Part shown: in pieces, positions 1 through 14,551 of the stretch | How the letters are laid out: each line of letters opens with the position of its first letter | Numbering within the stretch: the first letter of the stretch is position 1 | Source of the DNA: Bugulina stolonifera | Lineage: Eukaryota > Bryozoa > Gymnolaemata > Cheilostomatida > Bugulidae | Direction: 5' to 3' | DNA: 64,000 nucleotides | Assembly: GCA_935421135.1 (NCBI GenBank) | Contig: OW285195.1 | Span: forward strand, 12,182,391-12,246,390 | The notes under the pieces: model-generated | Database searches by the model: none | Seen by the model: the letters and a program-made list of their open reading frames with translations, nothing else | What the model was told of the DNA's origin: nothing | Program-made: the position numbers and the translations under genes

Positions 1-765
1 GGCGCACTGGTGTTTTCCAAAAATATTCAGGCGCACGGGTCCACATTCTGCCATGGTTTTCCGTAGAAATTATTGGTGCGCGGGTTTGACTCAAGTCAAA
101 TCCGCGCACATAAGTGTGTCAAGCTGGGTCAAATCTTTCCACGTCCTTCAAAATCCGTATAAACGCGGCTGTCACAAAGAAAACTCAGTGAATAAAATTG
201 AACACGCAACATCCTAATTTTACTTGCAATCGGCTTGGATTGCATAGTGCAAAATAGGTGTGTATTATTAGCAAATTGTTTTTTATAATATTTATAATAA
301 CTTATTTAAATAACTTCTTTCACTATTCATTGGTTATTTTTTTTATATATTATGTTTTGCCTGCATTTCTTTGCTGCCTACAGCGTAGTAGTTGTTAATT
401 CACTCACACCTTGTTCACACTGATATGAGCTGAGGCCTGAGTGGATCCAAGACTCAAAATCAAAGACAACAAAACTAAAAAGCAGAAAGCTGTATTTCTT
501 TGTTCTGTATTTTCCTGATAGGATCTTAGGAATAATGTAGAATGTATAAGAAGTATTTTAATATTACTTACTGTTTATAAAATAAATGAAGGTTAAAAAT
601 TTAGTCATAATAGTATCTAGTCTGCAATAAATAATACAAGGTATTCAAACTGGGAAGGTTTCATGGGTACTATTTACTCAGACAGCAATCTTAGACTGTC
701 TCTGTTTGTAACTTGGGCGCAGCCAAATGAATAGGAAACAAACACTCAATCATGAGATGACAAGT
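1..765. other. unassigned AT-rich sequence
   Basis: No open frame with recognisable protein content, RNA gene or clear mobile element is visible here. It lies downstream of the minus-strand lebercilin gene. The stretch could hold an intron or flank of a neighbouring gene. Confidence 0.4.
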
Positions 766-1183
766 ACTCTTCTTCAATAGGTAAAAGGTAGGAGGTGTAC
801 AAAACCTAACAAACAAACTGTAAAGATACAAAGACATTAAATATATAATAATATATGCTACCAATCACACAAGTCATTGTATTATTCAGATACACAGCAC
901 ATGGTGCTTTGCTGAAGATGTGAAGAACAAGTATGTACACAGCCAGAATATTCATGCACCACAGGCTATTTTCATATAACTCTTCTTCAATAGGTAAAAA
1001 GGTAGGTGTACAAAACCTAACAAACAAACTGTAAAGATACAAAGACATTAAATATAATATGCTACCGATCACACAAGTCATTGTATTATTCAGATACACA
1101 GCACATGGTGCTTTGCTGAAGATGTGAAGAACAAGTATGTACACAGCCAGAATATTCATCCACCACAGGCTATTTTCATATAA
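766..1183. repeat. ~205-213 bp tandem duplication
   Basis: Two nearly identical copies lie head to tail, at about 766-978 and 979-1183. Each begins with CTCTTCTTCAATAGGTAAAA and ends in a shared CTATTTTCATATAAC. They differ by a few substitutions and small indels, such as ATATAATAATATATG against ATATAATATG, so the duplication is recent. It sits just beyond the likely lebercilin 3' UTR. An AATAAA on the minus strand near 1210-1215 could be that gene's polyadenylation signal. Confidence 0.85.
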
Positions 1184-1337
1184 CATATTCTAGCCATAGT
1201 AATTCACCATTTATTTGTTACAACAAGAGCGCCAAATACAATTTTACTGTAAATTCATTTATGAGTATTTCTAGCAAGTAATAATTGACAAGGGTATAAT
1301 AATGTATAGCATGGGTACACACTAATAGAAACCTAGA

Positions 1338-4300
1338 CTAGAGTACGACCTCTTCAAGGTCATCATCAAAGTCATCAAATGCACGAACAGTTGGTTTGTT
1401 ATGTATAGTGGTGTTGTCAGCCCGAGGACGTAATGGTAGAACTTTGTCGTTATTAACTGGCTTGGAGTTACTTTCCCATGAAAACTCTGATTTTCTCTCT
1501 GAACCGCCGGTGGGTTTGGATTTCTGACTAGGTGCAAATATATCATCATTGTCATCAAACAGAGAGAACGGTTTTTTAGACTGAGAACCACTCCCAAAGA
1601 TATCGTCATTAAAATTTGCTTTCTTAGATGAGCCGCCGGCTGAATCTTTTACCTTCCAAGTATTGTTTTCTTCAGCTTGCGGTCTGGCTTTAGATTGCTT
1701 GTTTTGATTTCCGAGTGAAGAAGGTTGATATCCCCCGAAATCAAGCACATCGTCATCATCAAATAACGAATCTTTCTTCGAACTAAACAAAGGGTTTCCT
1801 TTCTTCACTTCATCACCAAAGAGACTACTGTTTCTTGCACCTGGCTTTTTAGCTGGAAGACCACGATATAAGTTCTCATCGGTTTGTCTAAAGCTACAAA
1901 TAGCAAGTATTTCATGTACATTAGTATAATTAATCAAAAACTCAGGTAACAAAGCAATGATATAAAGTGATCTGCATTTTGCTAATTTTTGAAGTCGGAA
2001 GACACTTCACCAATTACAAGTTACTGAATTAGTGCAGGATGCTCTTCCTAACACCACCAATGACCTTTAAGGGGATCGAACCTGGGGTTCCCACATGGAA
2101 GTCCAGTGCCAGTTTAGTATCATTAATACAACATTTTAATCGAGTAAAAGAAGGCAGTTGTCTCCCTTTACCTGGAACAGAACCATGTAGCCCAGAAACC
2201 AGACTAATAAATTCGACATGACACCTTTATCTTGAGAGGATGCTGATAATTCAGCATAGCAAAACATCGTCAGATTAGATTCCTTCTTATTACAAAACAA
2301 ACCGTGGCACCTACATGTATTTACATATATCACATGTACAAGGAAAGGCATTCCACCACCACCATTACCTGTATTCTTTAGCTTTAGCCGAACTCTCCCT
2401 GTCATCTCCAGAGGTCAGGAAGAAATCTCCACCACTGAACAGATCTTTAGAGTTTGAATTACCAAATGACTGCGGCTTGGACTTTGAGCCCAAAGTGGGC
2501 GGTGTTCCAGAGGACCCTGCAAACATATGAACATGTATATGTGCATGGATAACTACAATTGTAGATATGCATACATGTATATACATTGTATGATGTAACG
2601 CCTGGAATTGAAATTAATGACAACGGACCATGGAAAGTGTATGCAACAGAAGCACACATCTATATCATAAAATTAAGGGACATTAGAGGCTTATGCCCTC
2701 GTAATTCTTCAAAATTTTCTGCAAGCTACTTCTCACATTAACACCATGTTAGCACCCTTTCACATTGCTATTTATACTAAGTACTAGCGGTGAGTGGCCA
2801 ATGCTAACCACAACTATATTACGTTATATGGTGATGTGCTCCATCTCTAACTAACACGTGCCAGCTATAGTATAGTAAGACCTAGCCACATTGTGGTTAG
2901 TGCTGGCCGCTAGTAGTTTGCATAAATGGCAGTCTGAAGGGGCTCTTAGACTGTTGTTGATAGCTAGTGAATATGTTTATGATTTATGGTCACAGTAACA
3001 TATGACCTCAGCCAACCTGTATCAATCTCTCTCATCTTCTGCAGAAGCAAATCCTTCTTTCTCCTCTCTTCTGCAGCCTTTGCATCCCTCTCTAGTCTTT
3101 GTTTCTCTTGTTCTCTAGCAACACGGGCCCTCTCCTCTGCCTCCTACAACATTAAAAGTTATACAAATCCAAGGAGAGAAGATAACTCCAAAGAACAAAA
3201 CATAAGTAATGTTGAACAAACTTAATAAGATAATAAGAAAGTAATTACGAGTAATTCTAAAATAATTAACTCAAACTACAAAATTATGTGAGAAGATAAC
3301 TACAGTGATGTGTACAGAGAAGTGAGCAAAAGAAAGAGTGCAGTTCAAGTATTAGTGATGAGAGAGCTATAGTCTATTTTATAGGATGATCATAATAAAT
3401 TATTATTTACAAATGACAACATCTACGTGTAATTTGCCCAAAACCATATTTTTTATTTGCATTTATAAAACCACAAGCTCCAACTATAAATAGCATCACA
3501 GGACCAGGGTACATGGGAGTGAAGCCATGCATGAATAGCTACAGAAAGAGTAGGGGATTGTGGGCAGGAAGTCATCTATACAAACCTTTTCAGCATTGAG
3601 TTGTTCCTCATCCTGTAATGAATGAGAGGTCAATGCATGTGCCATACATAACAGACAAATGAGATCAATTGGTAGAGTGACGGAATGAACGATTCCCAGA
3701 GCAATGACAACTTCAAAAGCAATGAGTCACCAATGAGTCTTACCAGTCGAGTGATTAGTCAGAGAAAACCCAAGTCTAACGTGAATCACAAACATTGTGA
3801 AGTACCAGTCTACAGTCTCAACGTCTGTGTCATCTAGTCTATGCAAATCTAAGCTGTTTGGAGTGATTGTTTTTTTATATTATAAAGAGTTTCAACACTA
3901 AGTTTCGAGTAATGGTCAGAGTCAAATGTAGAGTCCAAGGTTTAAATGTTGTACAGGGTTATACAGAGAGCTGATTTTGGCTAGGTGCAGTAAGAAGGCT
4001 TAGAAAATCAACACAAAGTCACAAACCTCTCTAAACCTCCTCTCGCGTTCGGCAGCCTCTTGAGCTCTTTGCTGTTCTCTTTCTTTGGCCTCGCGCTCTT
4101 CCTTCTGCCTCTGTTGATGTTCTCTCTCATACCTTTCTTTTTCTTCCCTAGCCTGATAATAGCACATAATATGATTATTGACACACTAAAGGGTACAATG
4201 TAATACATACCTCTATTACACAGGACCTAATTTAAGAATTACATTTACCTGACAGGTAACACAAAGACAAACAAGCATACATAGCAGATGTTCTCAGAAG

Positions 4301-7300
4301 CTGAGGTTTATATTAGTGGAGTACGTCAATTGTTTATGTAGCCCAACCCCTATCGGCACACAGGATAGGTCTACATATCAACAGTTATGACATCATGTTT
4401 TGAATATCCCATATGTTGCTATGCAGATGAGGACAGTTACGAATTTATGCCGTGGTAAATGACGTTAAGGCAAACGGAATAAAGGCAGCACATTCTCACC
4501 CGCTCTCTTTCTTCACGGTCACGCCTGGCTCTATCTTCTTTCTCTTTCTGTCGTCTGTCTTCCTCTTCACGTCTGCGATTCTCTTCCTCTTGTTGCTTCC
4601 TCCGGTTTTCTTCTTCTTGCTGACGACGTCTCTGCTCGTCTGCTAGTCTGTCCAATCAGAATGACATAAGAATAAAGCGTTTGTATAGAGAAGCCTTACT
4701 AAAGCCCCTGGCAATGCCAAATCAGACTTCAAACTTGCTTTTTTTACTTTACAGTGTTGTGTATTCTGCTTGATACAGTAACAGGAAATTTTCAATAGAT
4801 TTTTAAAACAGAAGGACATAAAGCAAACATTTTTTAATTAAAAATACCTTCATAGATATAAAGTCAGCAAATCATTCTATAAAAAGTGCTACAAGTTTGG
4901 GATTGTCATCTCCTACATTTACAATGCAACCCTCTGCTTTGATTTCTATCTAACTCAACACTCTGCACACATTCTAGAGACAAGGGGTGACAACTCAAAT
5001 GATTCACATAAAGCATCACAGTCATTGAGTGGAGAATCTTAGCAAAGTTGGTGTTCAAATTAAAAATATAATCGAAGGCACTAACAAATGATCACAATAT
5101 AATATTAAATGAAAATTTACTTTCACTGACGATGCAAAAATTATAGGAAACTACACTAGATTGCCAAGTATGCAGACAAAAAAACTATATGTGTTATATA
5201 ATATAAATGTGTGTTCTCTTGGAGAAAAACAATAACAAACTCAAACACCATAACAAACTTAGGTACCCACTGCTAAGGAAGACGAAAGTACAAACAAAAC
5301 GTGTATAAGATGTCAATATCTGGAACATTGGGGAGGGAATTTCAGGCTACTTTGTACTTTTAGTACAGATAAATATATGGTACGACGCATAGTGAAATAA
5401 CAACATTACGGTTGAGATAGACAAACTAAAGTACATCACAGCCCTATAGGTGCAATAATTAAATATGACCAAGTCTCCCAAACCATTCACAAATTAAAAC
5501 TACAAATATTGTGTGCTAAACACTAAAATCATCCACTATCTAGAAATGGGATAGTAAGCATTAGCAAAGCGCCGTCTATATCCATGTATACATCAAAGAG
5601 GTTAATTGTCACTAGAACTGTATGTGTGGTCATTAGAGAAGTCGAGGAGTACAAATATCTGCTACAGAATGGCTAAAAACCTCTTCCATATCTCTTATAA
5701 TCCAAACTCTTGTATGCTTAAAGGTGGTTTAGTATAATATATTACAAGTGTATTTCAAATTCTATTGAAAAACTTGCTTGAAGAATTTCAAAATAATCAA
5801 AGATGCAATCTTGCTTCAATGTTGAAATAGAAAGTAAATTTACAACCGGACTGAAGGTTAATGACTAGAGTTGATCATTGTGCACACTAAAACTAACAGA
5901 GAGAAAGCAAAAGACAGTAAGAGAAAGCAGGAGTGATAAGAAACGAAACGTTTGATCTTACCGGGCGTCATCCTCAGGTATTTCAGTTGTGAAGAAAGAC
6001 TTAGTCACTTCGGATTTAACAAATGTGTCGTCTCGACTACATGAGTTACAAATGACAAAACACTTAAGCTACAAAGCTAGCTAACAAAACTCTAGACAAG
6101 AATGAAAGAATCGGAAATAAAATAATATACAAAAAGAATATGAATGAAAAACTATCAAAAAGGCCGTTACATCTAAATGAAATAGTTCTCATACTGTTTA
6201 CATATAGGAGTCGTCCCTAATCCGAGTAATCTTTTGCACATACCTTTTATTGAAAGAGCCTTCTAGTGAATCTTTAGTAACGGAAGCCTGTTGACCAGAT
6301 ATTTGTTTCTGCTTCTTCATGATGGCCTCCCACGAGTCCTGCTTCTCAAACTTAGGAGTGTCTGGGGGCTTAGGCTATAATTATAAAGTATGCATAAACT
6401 TGGGTGAACTGAGCTTTTACTAAAATTGACCTTCTACAATATATCAATGACCAGCCTATATAGGGAATATAGTAAGGTTGGTTGGATTATCTCCCCTGAT
6501 ACACTGTTCACCCAAATGCCATTTCTAATAATGGGGCTAGGTGGGAACAAGACAAATACATGCATGCCAGGGTTGCATGTCTTAGCTACATGGCAGTTAG
6601 TGAGGACAGTTGCCACTCTTCAAATCATTGGTCATAACACAAGGTACATGTACACAATCAATCAATAAGATTACTTGTTGACAAACATCTAAATTGGACA
6701 ACTACATTGCTTTATGTACATGTACCAACCACATAAAGTTGATACTGCAACCTAGTCATATGTCACACTTTGTCCAACAAGCTATAATTGGGTGGTTCTA
6801 AATAAAACTTACTGTTTCAGATTTGATTGGCTGACTACTGGATTGTTTGGAAGGCTGTGATTGGCTGCTAAACTGAATGGGTGGCTGAGATTGGCCATTG
6901 GATACATCTTTCGCATGTCTTATAGTTTTATCCTGCCTCCTTGGACTGGCATCTATTGAAGTAGTTTTTCTTTGCTTCTATGAAAGATCATAAGCTAAGG
7001 TAAAGCATGAGAAATTCCTCCAATTAAACAGACAATTACAAATTACATACATGTAATTGCTGACAATACCAGAAATACCCTCTAGTTTGTACATCTATAT
7101 GGACAGAATTGTGAAATATCTGCCATAGACCGGCCCTGAAAGGTAAAGTGTTCCAAACCAATAGAACTGAATGGAACCTATTGAATATTAAAAAACAAAG
7201 TTGAAAAGAAATGTTTACCTGCGTTTGATTAGCTGCAGCATTATTTGTTAAATTAGATGCGATTTGATGATCTGAAGGTTTAGCAGATTTGATTGGTGGA

Positions 7301-10300
7301 ACAACAGCAGAAGAATTAGGCGATTCAAAGGCTCTTACACTTTGCTAAAATACACAGCGTCACAACACAATAGCAAGGTTAGGCAGGTAAAACACACTGG
7401 CTGTTTAGTTCAAATCACGTGGAGCTCCTGTGTCTGGGAGATTGACCCCAACCAAAGTGCCCACGTGGTTTGAACTAGGCTAAGTTGACGACTTGCCCCT
7501 AATCACAGTGTCTTCAGGCTGCTTGCATTTACAAAAAATTCACATTATAAACTCTGAATTAAATTGCTAAAAATTGAAGAAACTGGGACAATTTGGCAGC
7601 TGCAACACCGTTAGTAGAGATCAGCCATTATAGAAGTAGTAAACTAGCATGCAGTTAGTAAATGCTGTATGAAAATAAAATATCAGTACATAGCGCTGTA
7701 GGGTAGTATTAATAGACGCACGATATAACACAAACTGTACACCATAATTACTATAAAACTGCTTCAAATATTATTTATCCAGAAGTTGACTGTTTGAAAC
7801 TGAAATATTTGTGAAACAAGAAATTAATTCTACTATATAATATATTGCTATATAAGCACGGCAGCCTGATTATTATAGCTATTATTTTCATAAGAAAGAT
7901 AGTCCACGCTCATTTACATACAAATATGTTAAACTATAGAACAAAGTGGAAATTGTCTTCCCTTCACAGAGAGAGGATAACTTTAATATTCCTATTCAAT
8001 ATAGTACATGTAAATGCACTGTGTTGTACACTACATTCACATATATAATACATGTAATAGGTATGGTTTGTTATTGCTTATATAGAAAGAACAATAGCAG
8101 AACACAGCAGATAGCCATACAGGGTTGAGAGGGCATCAGACCGTCTTTACTTCAGCACGTGCTTCAAATCTTTTATCTGAGCTTACAGTGGAAGAGAAAA
8201 GACAATGCGGGTCACAAATCTAATTAAGAGCACACATTCCCTATTAGCCCTAGGACCTACCTCCTTAGCCTTAGCTTTCTGCTCCTCTCTTCTCTTCTGC
8301 TCAAACTGTTTGACTCTCTGTCTAGGAGATATCTCCGGAGATTTAGGAGGCGGCTGATAACGAGCTGGGGGTTCTAAGGCTGGTAAACTAGAAACTGAAC
8401 CTTTACGTTGAGCTAAGGCTATTCTATTTTGGTAAATATTTCTTACTTCCAATTCTTTTTCTCGATCCTGTGTAACAGAATATATTTGAACATAACAGTA
8501 TCGCAAGAAATTCCAACTGAGGTACCAGCACATGTTAAAGATTAATTTTGAAGTCATGTGACCATTGCTTTAATTTAAAAATCTCTATAAACAGACCTTG
8601 TCTTGTCTAAATACAATCATGCATACACCGACCTTTGTCTGCTCTGTTATTAACCACAATAAATTCAAATTCAATAATCAGCTACACAGCATGAAGCAAC
8701 AAGGTTGACAATACACGTTTCATCTGCTAGTAGACAATAATTGTGTAAAATAACATACCCTTAGGTGTGTCTTGGTATACTCTAACTCCACCTGCAAAGT
8801 CTGTAACTCCAGTTTGGTTGATGCATGCTTCTTCATTTCTGTGTGTATTTCACGCCGGTGTGATTTTTCTAAGTTTTCTATATGGCGCTCCAGTTGCTGT
8901 GAGCAAAAAGACAAAATACTTATTCAACGTTAAATACAACTCAACTCAAGCCTAACGGGAGACAAACACTTTTATCCGATGATAAATTAGTTATCTCTGG
9001 AATAAGTAGAGATCGCTGGAATAAGTAGAGATCGCTGGAATAAGTAGAGATCGCTGCATATCTTGCAACATCAACAAACTCAAGTCACCTGCTATGGTGG
9101 CTGGATTCAGCCATATAGTAAAATCTTAGAGTTGTTTGCCCATGTCTAGTTTACACTGTATTCTTCCTTATTCTCACCTGAACTTTAGCAGTTCGCTCAG
9201 CCAGTTCATTCTCAGACTTGCCGAGTCGTCTGCTCAGCTCGTCTCTTTCTTCCAACTTCTTATCATCTGCGATTCCTTGCAACTTTTTTATCTTCCGTTG
9301 GCTTCTAGAAAGTTCATCTTCAGCATTCCTCAGTGATTTATTAATTCTTTCTGTCTTTTCTCTCCATTTTCTGTTTTGTTAAAATTGCATTTGTACTAGC
9401 TGTTATTAGTAAAGGAATACATGCCAATAATAAGCCCAATAAAACTTGATTATGAGAACCACCACGCCAACACATCTATCAATTCGTCAGTGAGCAATGC
9501 GAGTAAATAAAATTTGGTATGATCCACCTGAATATTATATATCTCGCTGAGACAACAACATGTTTGAGTATAGAATGCACACAATAAAACAAGTTTAATA
9601 CCACACCTAATCTGTTCCTTCAGGGCTCGTACTTCACGGTTGTGAGTTTCTATCATCTGCGGCAGCTCTCCTTCCTGGTCTTGTAATCTATCTAACTGCT
9701 TATTCTGTAGGACATTGTCACGTTTGAGCGATTTATTCTCTAATCGGATCTCTTCAAGCGCTTTCATTAACGTATCTATTTCATTCTACAACCAGAGGAC
9801 AGGATGAAAATTAGCTAGTTCACTATTCACAATCAATAATGATTAGCATAAAGAAAAATACGATTACTGCCATAATCTTTTAAATTAGCTCACCCGTAAT
9901 TCATTTATTTTTAATCTTCTGGCAGATAACATACGCCTGGTCACCATATCCTGAGCACCTACAGGTCGAGGGGTGCTGGTGGCCGCCCCTCCTTTCTTCA
10001 GAGGCTTTTTCTTTGGAACACCTCTAACTACAACAAAATGCAGATACAAACTAGTGTACCAAAATATAAATGGACAAATGCAGAATGAGGTGATGGATTC
10101 AACTTTATACACAATTTAGATCTAAGAACCACAGTATAACCTCTAAAAAGTAACAAAAAGAAAGTTTTATTGAGTCTCCACCTGTGGGAAATACAGGTGA
10201 ATGTAGCCCTATTTATGAGAAACGGAGCTATAAAGTAAGTTAGTAAAATGATGGCTTCAGTTTACGACAGCGTTTCTTTCCATGTGGGTGAGAGTCATTA

Positions 10301-13098
10301 ATGATAACTAAAGTGAGTATGACTACATGATAGTAAATCTTCAACATTGCCCACTGCCCCTGGCTAACAGATCAACCGACCCACCTATGAACAACATGAA
10401 AAGCAATAAAATACACATAATATAAATATTGATAAGAAGGTTCCAGAGGGAGTTGTAGCTGATCTTGTTACAATATTTGATTATTTGCTCAGTGTTATGT
10501 GAATACGACCGTCAGCTTCATAATATATTCGATTATCAAATGTTTGCTAACAAACTTAACGACCTTGTATACGCCATGTATATATATAATGTGTAGGTGA
10601 TGGGGTTACTAGGGAACAGAGAGAACAAGAGGTTGTAAAATTGATAATAGGTAAAAATAGACACAGCGCTATGTTATCCCCAAGGTAGGAAAGGGCTATC
10701 TACCCGTTGCGAATATAAATAGGCCACTTGAAGTTAAATTTCAGGAAACATTTGAGTCAGCTAGAAATTATAATTTCACATCGAAGTATACCTGCTAATT
10801 CTCATCAACACCTAGTTGTATCGAAAAAACAACAAACAACACACAGCAAGGTAACACTAGGTCTTAAACATGCTTAGCTAATCTTATCCCCATTTGGTCA
10901 TCACAGTTTATCAAAGTAATCAGCAAAGACTCCATTAAATAAAATGACTCATAATTGAAAAACTGAATTTAAACCAACATTTTTGGGAACATGAAAACTT
11001 AAACTGCAACTACAGAGTTATACAAGCTAGACTAGCTATTAATTATACGATGTGCAAATAAAACTAAGGCAAGTTTAGGTTTGAGTCCCATTGTTAACTT
11101 CACGTATTGCCACGGCGCAAACTAACAAATCCAATCAGCCTTTTCAGGATACTGTATCGCATATCAACAGAGTCCAGTACTAGCAAGAGGAAATCATAAT
11201 GTTCATATTTGATAGATTTACTTAGATTGGAACCCAGGAGTAGCAACTGTCGATTACACTGAATACCAACTCTACGTGTATGTCAATAGAGTGAGGCTAT
11301 CTTAAACTGAAGATGATCCAATTTGTGAAATAATCTCAAATTTATATCATGTAACAGTGAGGGTCAACCACAAACCAGAACTAAAAAGCCTTAAAATGAA
11401 GAATAATTGTTAATAGCAAGCTAATTGAGCGATGGCAAGACAATAGCTCAGCCTCTCGACTTACATTTCGGGATAGTAACTTTTGATTTTAAAGCTAAAA
11501 TAAAAAAACATAAATTGGTAAGTTGAAAATGTTATTTTCTATAATTCAATACGCTATGAAAATATTTAGTAATCCTACCCATTACCCTCGATATACATGT
11601 TGTCGAGATCATGCAGAATTTTCCATGAACAAAATTGAAATTCAACTGAAAATATGCAATCATCAGAAAGTATTATAGAAGCAAACAATTTGGTTGGAAT
11701 GAAACGTAACAAACCTTTGTGAACTAATATTGAGCAGTATCTCATTAGGTTAACAAAGCAATCTTGTTGCAAATAACGTTTAAAAGCGAAACAAATATGG
11801 TGGCTATCAAAATGACAATATGCTGAGCAAAGTATTTTGGAGTAACTAAATGCTGACATACCACCAACAGATTTGGATTTTGAGTAAGGTCCACCCCGAT
11901 CTCTTGGAGGTGTCCTGGATCTGCTTCTCCGGCCTCTTCCTCGACTATCATCGCTATGGAATGAGTCACTATAGTAGGTACCTCGAGAATATCGAGAGTC
12001 AGGAGATCTTGACCTTGAGCGACCTAGATAAGACAAAACATGTACAAGTGTATCGACGGAACAAGAGAGAGTACCTTGGGTACAATACTAGAAAATTACC
12101 TGACATGTAAATACGTGAATACAAATGAAAGTGTACAATGTTGTCACATTATATAGACTATAGACCATAGACAATAAACTAAGTAACAGAAAATTGGTGA
12201 ATGGACTGTCATAGGAAGAGATTAATGGGTGGAATATGGCATAAAACTGATGCAATGAAACCTGTTTATATACCTCTTGTTCTAGGTGTGTACGGAGATC
12301 GTGTGCGTGACCTAGTTCTTGAGCTATAATAGGAAGGGCTTCTAGCAGGCATTCTTGCTTCTGGAAATAAAAAGGTCACGGTGAAGATAACTGGGAGAAT
12401 GATTGTTAGACTGTGTAATAGGTATCAAAAATATTTACAAATTATTTGAAACCGTAATTGAATAAAAATTGAGAACCAAGTTTATTCCTGATAATTACAA
12501 ATATGCTGCCATAGTGAATGATTTTAAAATTGCATTTTATTAACTATGGTTACCATCTGTTTATTAAAAATACAGTATTTCTATCTTAATTATTTAAGAT
12601 CCAATACAACATTAAAACATAATCAAACAAACAAAAGAAAGAGAATTGGAACCAGAACCTACGAGAATGTAACGCTGATGACAGGAAGTCAGGTAAGAGC
12701 TGCGTATGACTGGTGGGTGACACAGAGCTAAGAAACTGATTGGTTGTATTACCAAAGTTGCCATTTGAACTATTTTGGTGAAACGGAGCATGGGTGAAAA
12801 TAGTTTGATAGTCAGTGTGGTCCATTTCGACAACGCAGGAAATGTTTGGTTTAGCTAGAAATGACTGAAGAGACTCAAACGAGACAAAGGAAAGGATTTC
12901 CTGTAAAATGTATGATAGGTCTACACCCTGGTCTGGAATATAACCCATAGCATCTAGCAAACTATCAATGTTTATAGCGGTTTCCTCAAAACCATCGCTA
13001 AAGCTTGAGCAAACGTCATTTCTGTCAATGTATGCAATTGGTTCACCTAGGTCAATGATATCATCATCACCCAGTTCTGTGATGGTAGCTTCCTCCAT
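1338..13098 (-). CDS. LCA5: lebercilin-like ciliary protein, complete 19-exon gene
   Basis: Lebercilin is a coiled-coil protein of the ciliary base and axoneme that works with intraflagellar transport. I read 19 exons: 13098-12753, 12360-12274, 12023-11862, 11494-11465, 10027-9894, 9785-9607, 9370-9178, 8896-8759, 8467-8261, 7344-7219, 6977-6813, 6374-6244, 6036-5962, 4647-4500, 4152-4027, 3612-3586, 3143-3017, 2516-2369 and 1893-1338. All have GT-AG borders and matching phases, and the total is 3105 nt, or 1034 aa. The lebercilin domain starts near residue 240 (RRMLSARRLKINELR) and ends near the family's closing motif DREKELEVRNIYQNR. Before it lies an RS-rich stretch. After it come a proline-rich linker, a charged E/R/Q helix (exons 14-17) and an acidic tail with DFGGYQPS, which recalls the FGGY motif I remember from vertebrate lebercilins. 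The first exon encodes an acidic N terminus not recognised elsewhere. A shorter form could start at the ATG in exon 2. Confidence 0.93.
1950..2115 (-). mobile_element. tRNA-derived SINE, family A copy 1
   Basis: The sequence lies in the last lebercilin intron. On the minus strand it carries a GGTTCGATCCCC box-B-like motif followed by a body that matches the copy at 20330-20540. Shared parts include GGTG(T/C)(T/C)AGGAAGAG, TTGGTGAAGTG/TTGGTGATGTA and a tail containing TGCAGAT and ATTGCTTT. The 5' end with box A looks truncated. Confidence 0.6.
7406..7477. repeat. short inverted repeat (hairpin or mini-MITE)
   Basis: The 17 bp arm TAGTTCAAATCACGTGG at 7406-7422 is complemented by CCACGTGGTTTGAACTA at 7461-7477 with one mismatch, around a ~38 bp loop. 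It lies in a lebercilin intron. A very small MITE remnant or a chance hairpin are both possible. Confidence 0.5.
8994..9055. repeat. 20 bp tandem repeat, about three copies
   Basis: The unit GGAATAAGTAGAGATCGCT repeats about three times without interruption in a lebercilin intron. It is a simple minisatellite with no coding content. Confidence 0.85.
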
Positions 13099-14551
13099 GC
13101 TGTAATTAATGTCTACAATATTATATCAAGTTACTCCACACTTTTACAACAGATAATATACGTGTAGTTGTACCCTGGTGCGAATGCAATATGAATATGA
13201 GAATGTGGAAGATAGATGTTGTTGCACGCTTCAAAGATTTTAGTTAAAATTCATTTAAACCGAAGACTTACAACACATGCTGGCTTCAGTAAAAGGTGTG
13301 ATTAGTATGTGAAGCCATGGGAACTGATCATATTGTATGCTTCATTTTGTGTACTTAAATTTCATCAAGTATAGTAGTACTAGTTATATAATTGTATTAT
13401 GAATATAATTATTTATATAAATTTGTTGATTCTGTAAAAGGAACAAAAACCTTAATCCGCACCGTGTGGTAATTATATGATATATATAAAATCTACGAAT
13501 ATTTTTTATTTGTTCTAATTATAATGATCATTCTGATTCTATCAATTTTATTTTAGTTAGAAGTTATTTTAGTTTAAATTTGGTCACTTTATTTAGACCA
13601 TTCCTTTTACTATTAAATACAGTTGACTTTATTTTGACCATTTCTTTTACTATTAAATAGTTGTAAAATTAGTTATTATAAAGCCAGTATCAGTAATTTA
13701 ATAAAAAAAAAAAAAATTATATAAATTTGTTGATTCTGTACAAGGAACAAAAACCTTAATCCGCACCGTGTGGTAATTATATGATATATATAAAATCTAC
13801 GAATATTTTTTATTTGTTCTAATTATAATGATCATTCTGATTCTATCAATTTTATTTTAGTTAGAAGTTATTTTAGTTTAAATTTGGTCACTTTATTTTG
13901 ACCATTCCTTTTACTATTAAATACAGTTGACTTTATTTTGACCATTTCTTTTACTATTAAATAGTTGTAAAATTAGTCATTATAAAGCCAGTATCAGTAA
14001 TTTAATATGAATGAAAATAAATCAGTATAGTAGAGTTGTAATGTGAAATGTGTTGCCAACTAAACCAGTTAATCAATCAATCAATCATTCGAAGTTGATT
14101 TGTGAATCAATGGCTGAACTCAAACTCGAGACTGATTCACTGAATGTGAAGTTGAGGAGCAGAAAAAGTATTTAAAACACACCAAGCATCATCAAAAACA
14201 AAATATCTCAAATCATTATGCTTTAACAGTTCACTCACAGGGGAATATTGGAATAACCCTGGAAGACACTAACCTACAACGTGGTTTAAATCTGGAATGC
14301 AAGGCTTTCGATTCTCTTAGCAACGCGCCATTTGCAAATAAGCATACTTTGATGACGCATTAACCATATACGGATGACGTTTCTAGCAGGTGGAAGTATT
14401 TCCCATTGACCTAGAAAACCAGGCTTCCTGCTTGAATATTTTCCAAGTGTTATTTGCTTGCAGATTTAGATTAGGATCCCAATTAAGTAATTAATTAGTG
14501 TGTGGATTTCCTGTTAAGTATAATTATCGCCTTGATCGTTTTATTGCCATA
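13099..14551. promoter_or_regulatory. divergent intergenic region, LCA5 / SH3BGRL-like
   Basis: This 1.45 kb lies between the start codons of two divergent genes, so it should hold both promoters. Most of its centre is the tandem duplication listed separately. I see no convincing TATA box tied to either start. The 3' third (about 14080-14550) is single-copy and less AT-rich, and is the better candidate for the core promoter of the plus-strand gene. Confidence 0.4.
13417..14007. repeat. ~295 bp tandem duplication
   Basis: Copy 1 (about 13417-13705) and copy 2 (about 13716-14007) are nearly identical. Both contain AACAAAAACCTTAATCCGCA and end in CCAGTATCAGTAATTTAATA. An A-rich tract separates them. 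Within each copy a shorter unit, ATTTTGACCATT(C/T)CTTTTACT, is itself repeated. The A tract suggests a reverse-transcribed or slippage origin, but no coding or tRNA-like part is visible. Confidence 0.85.
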
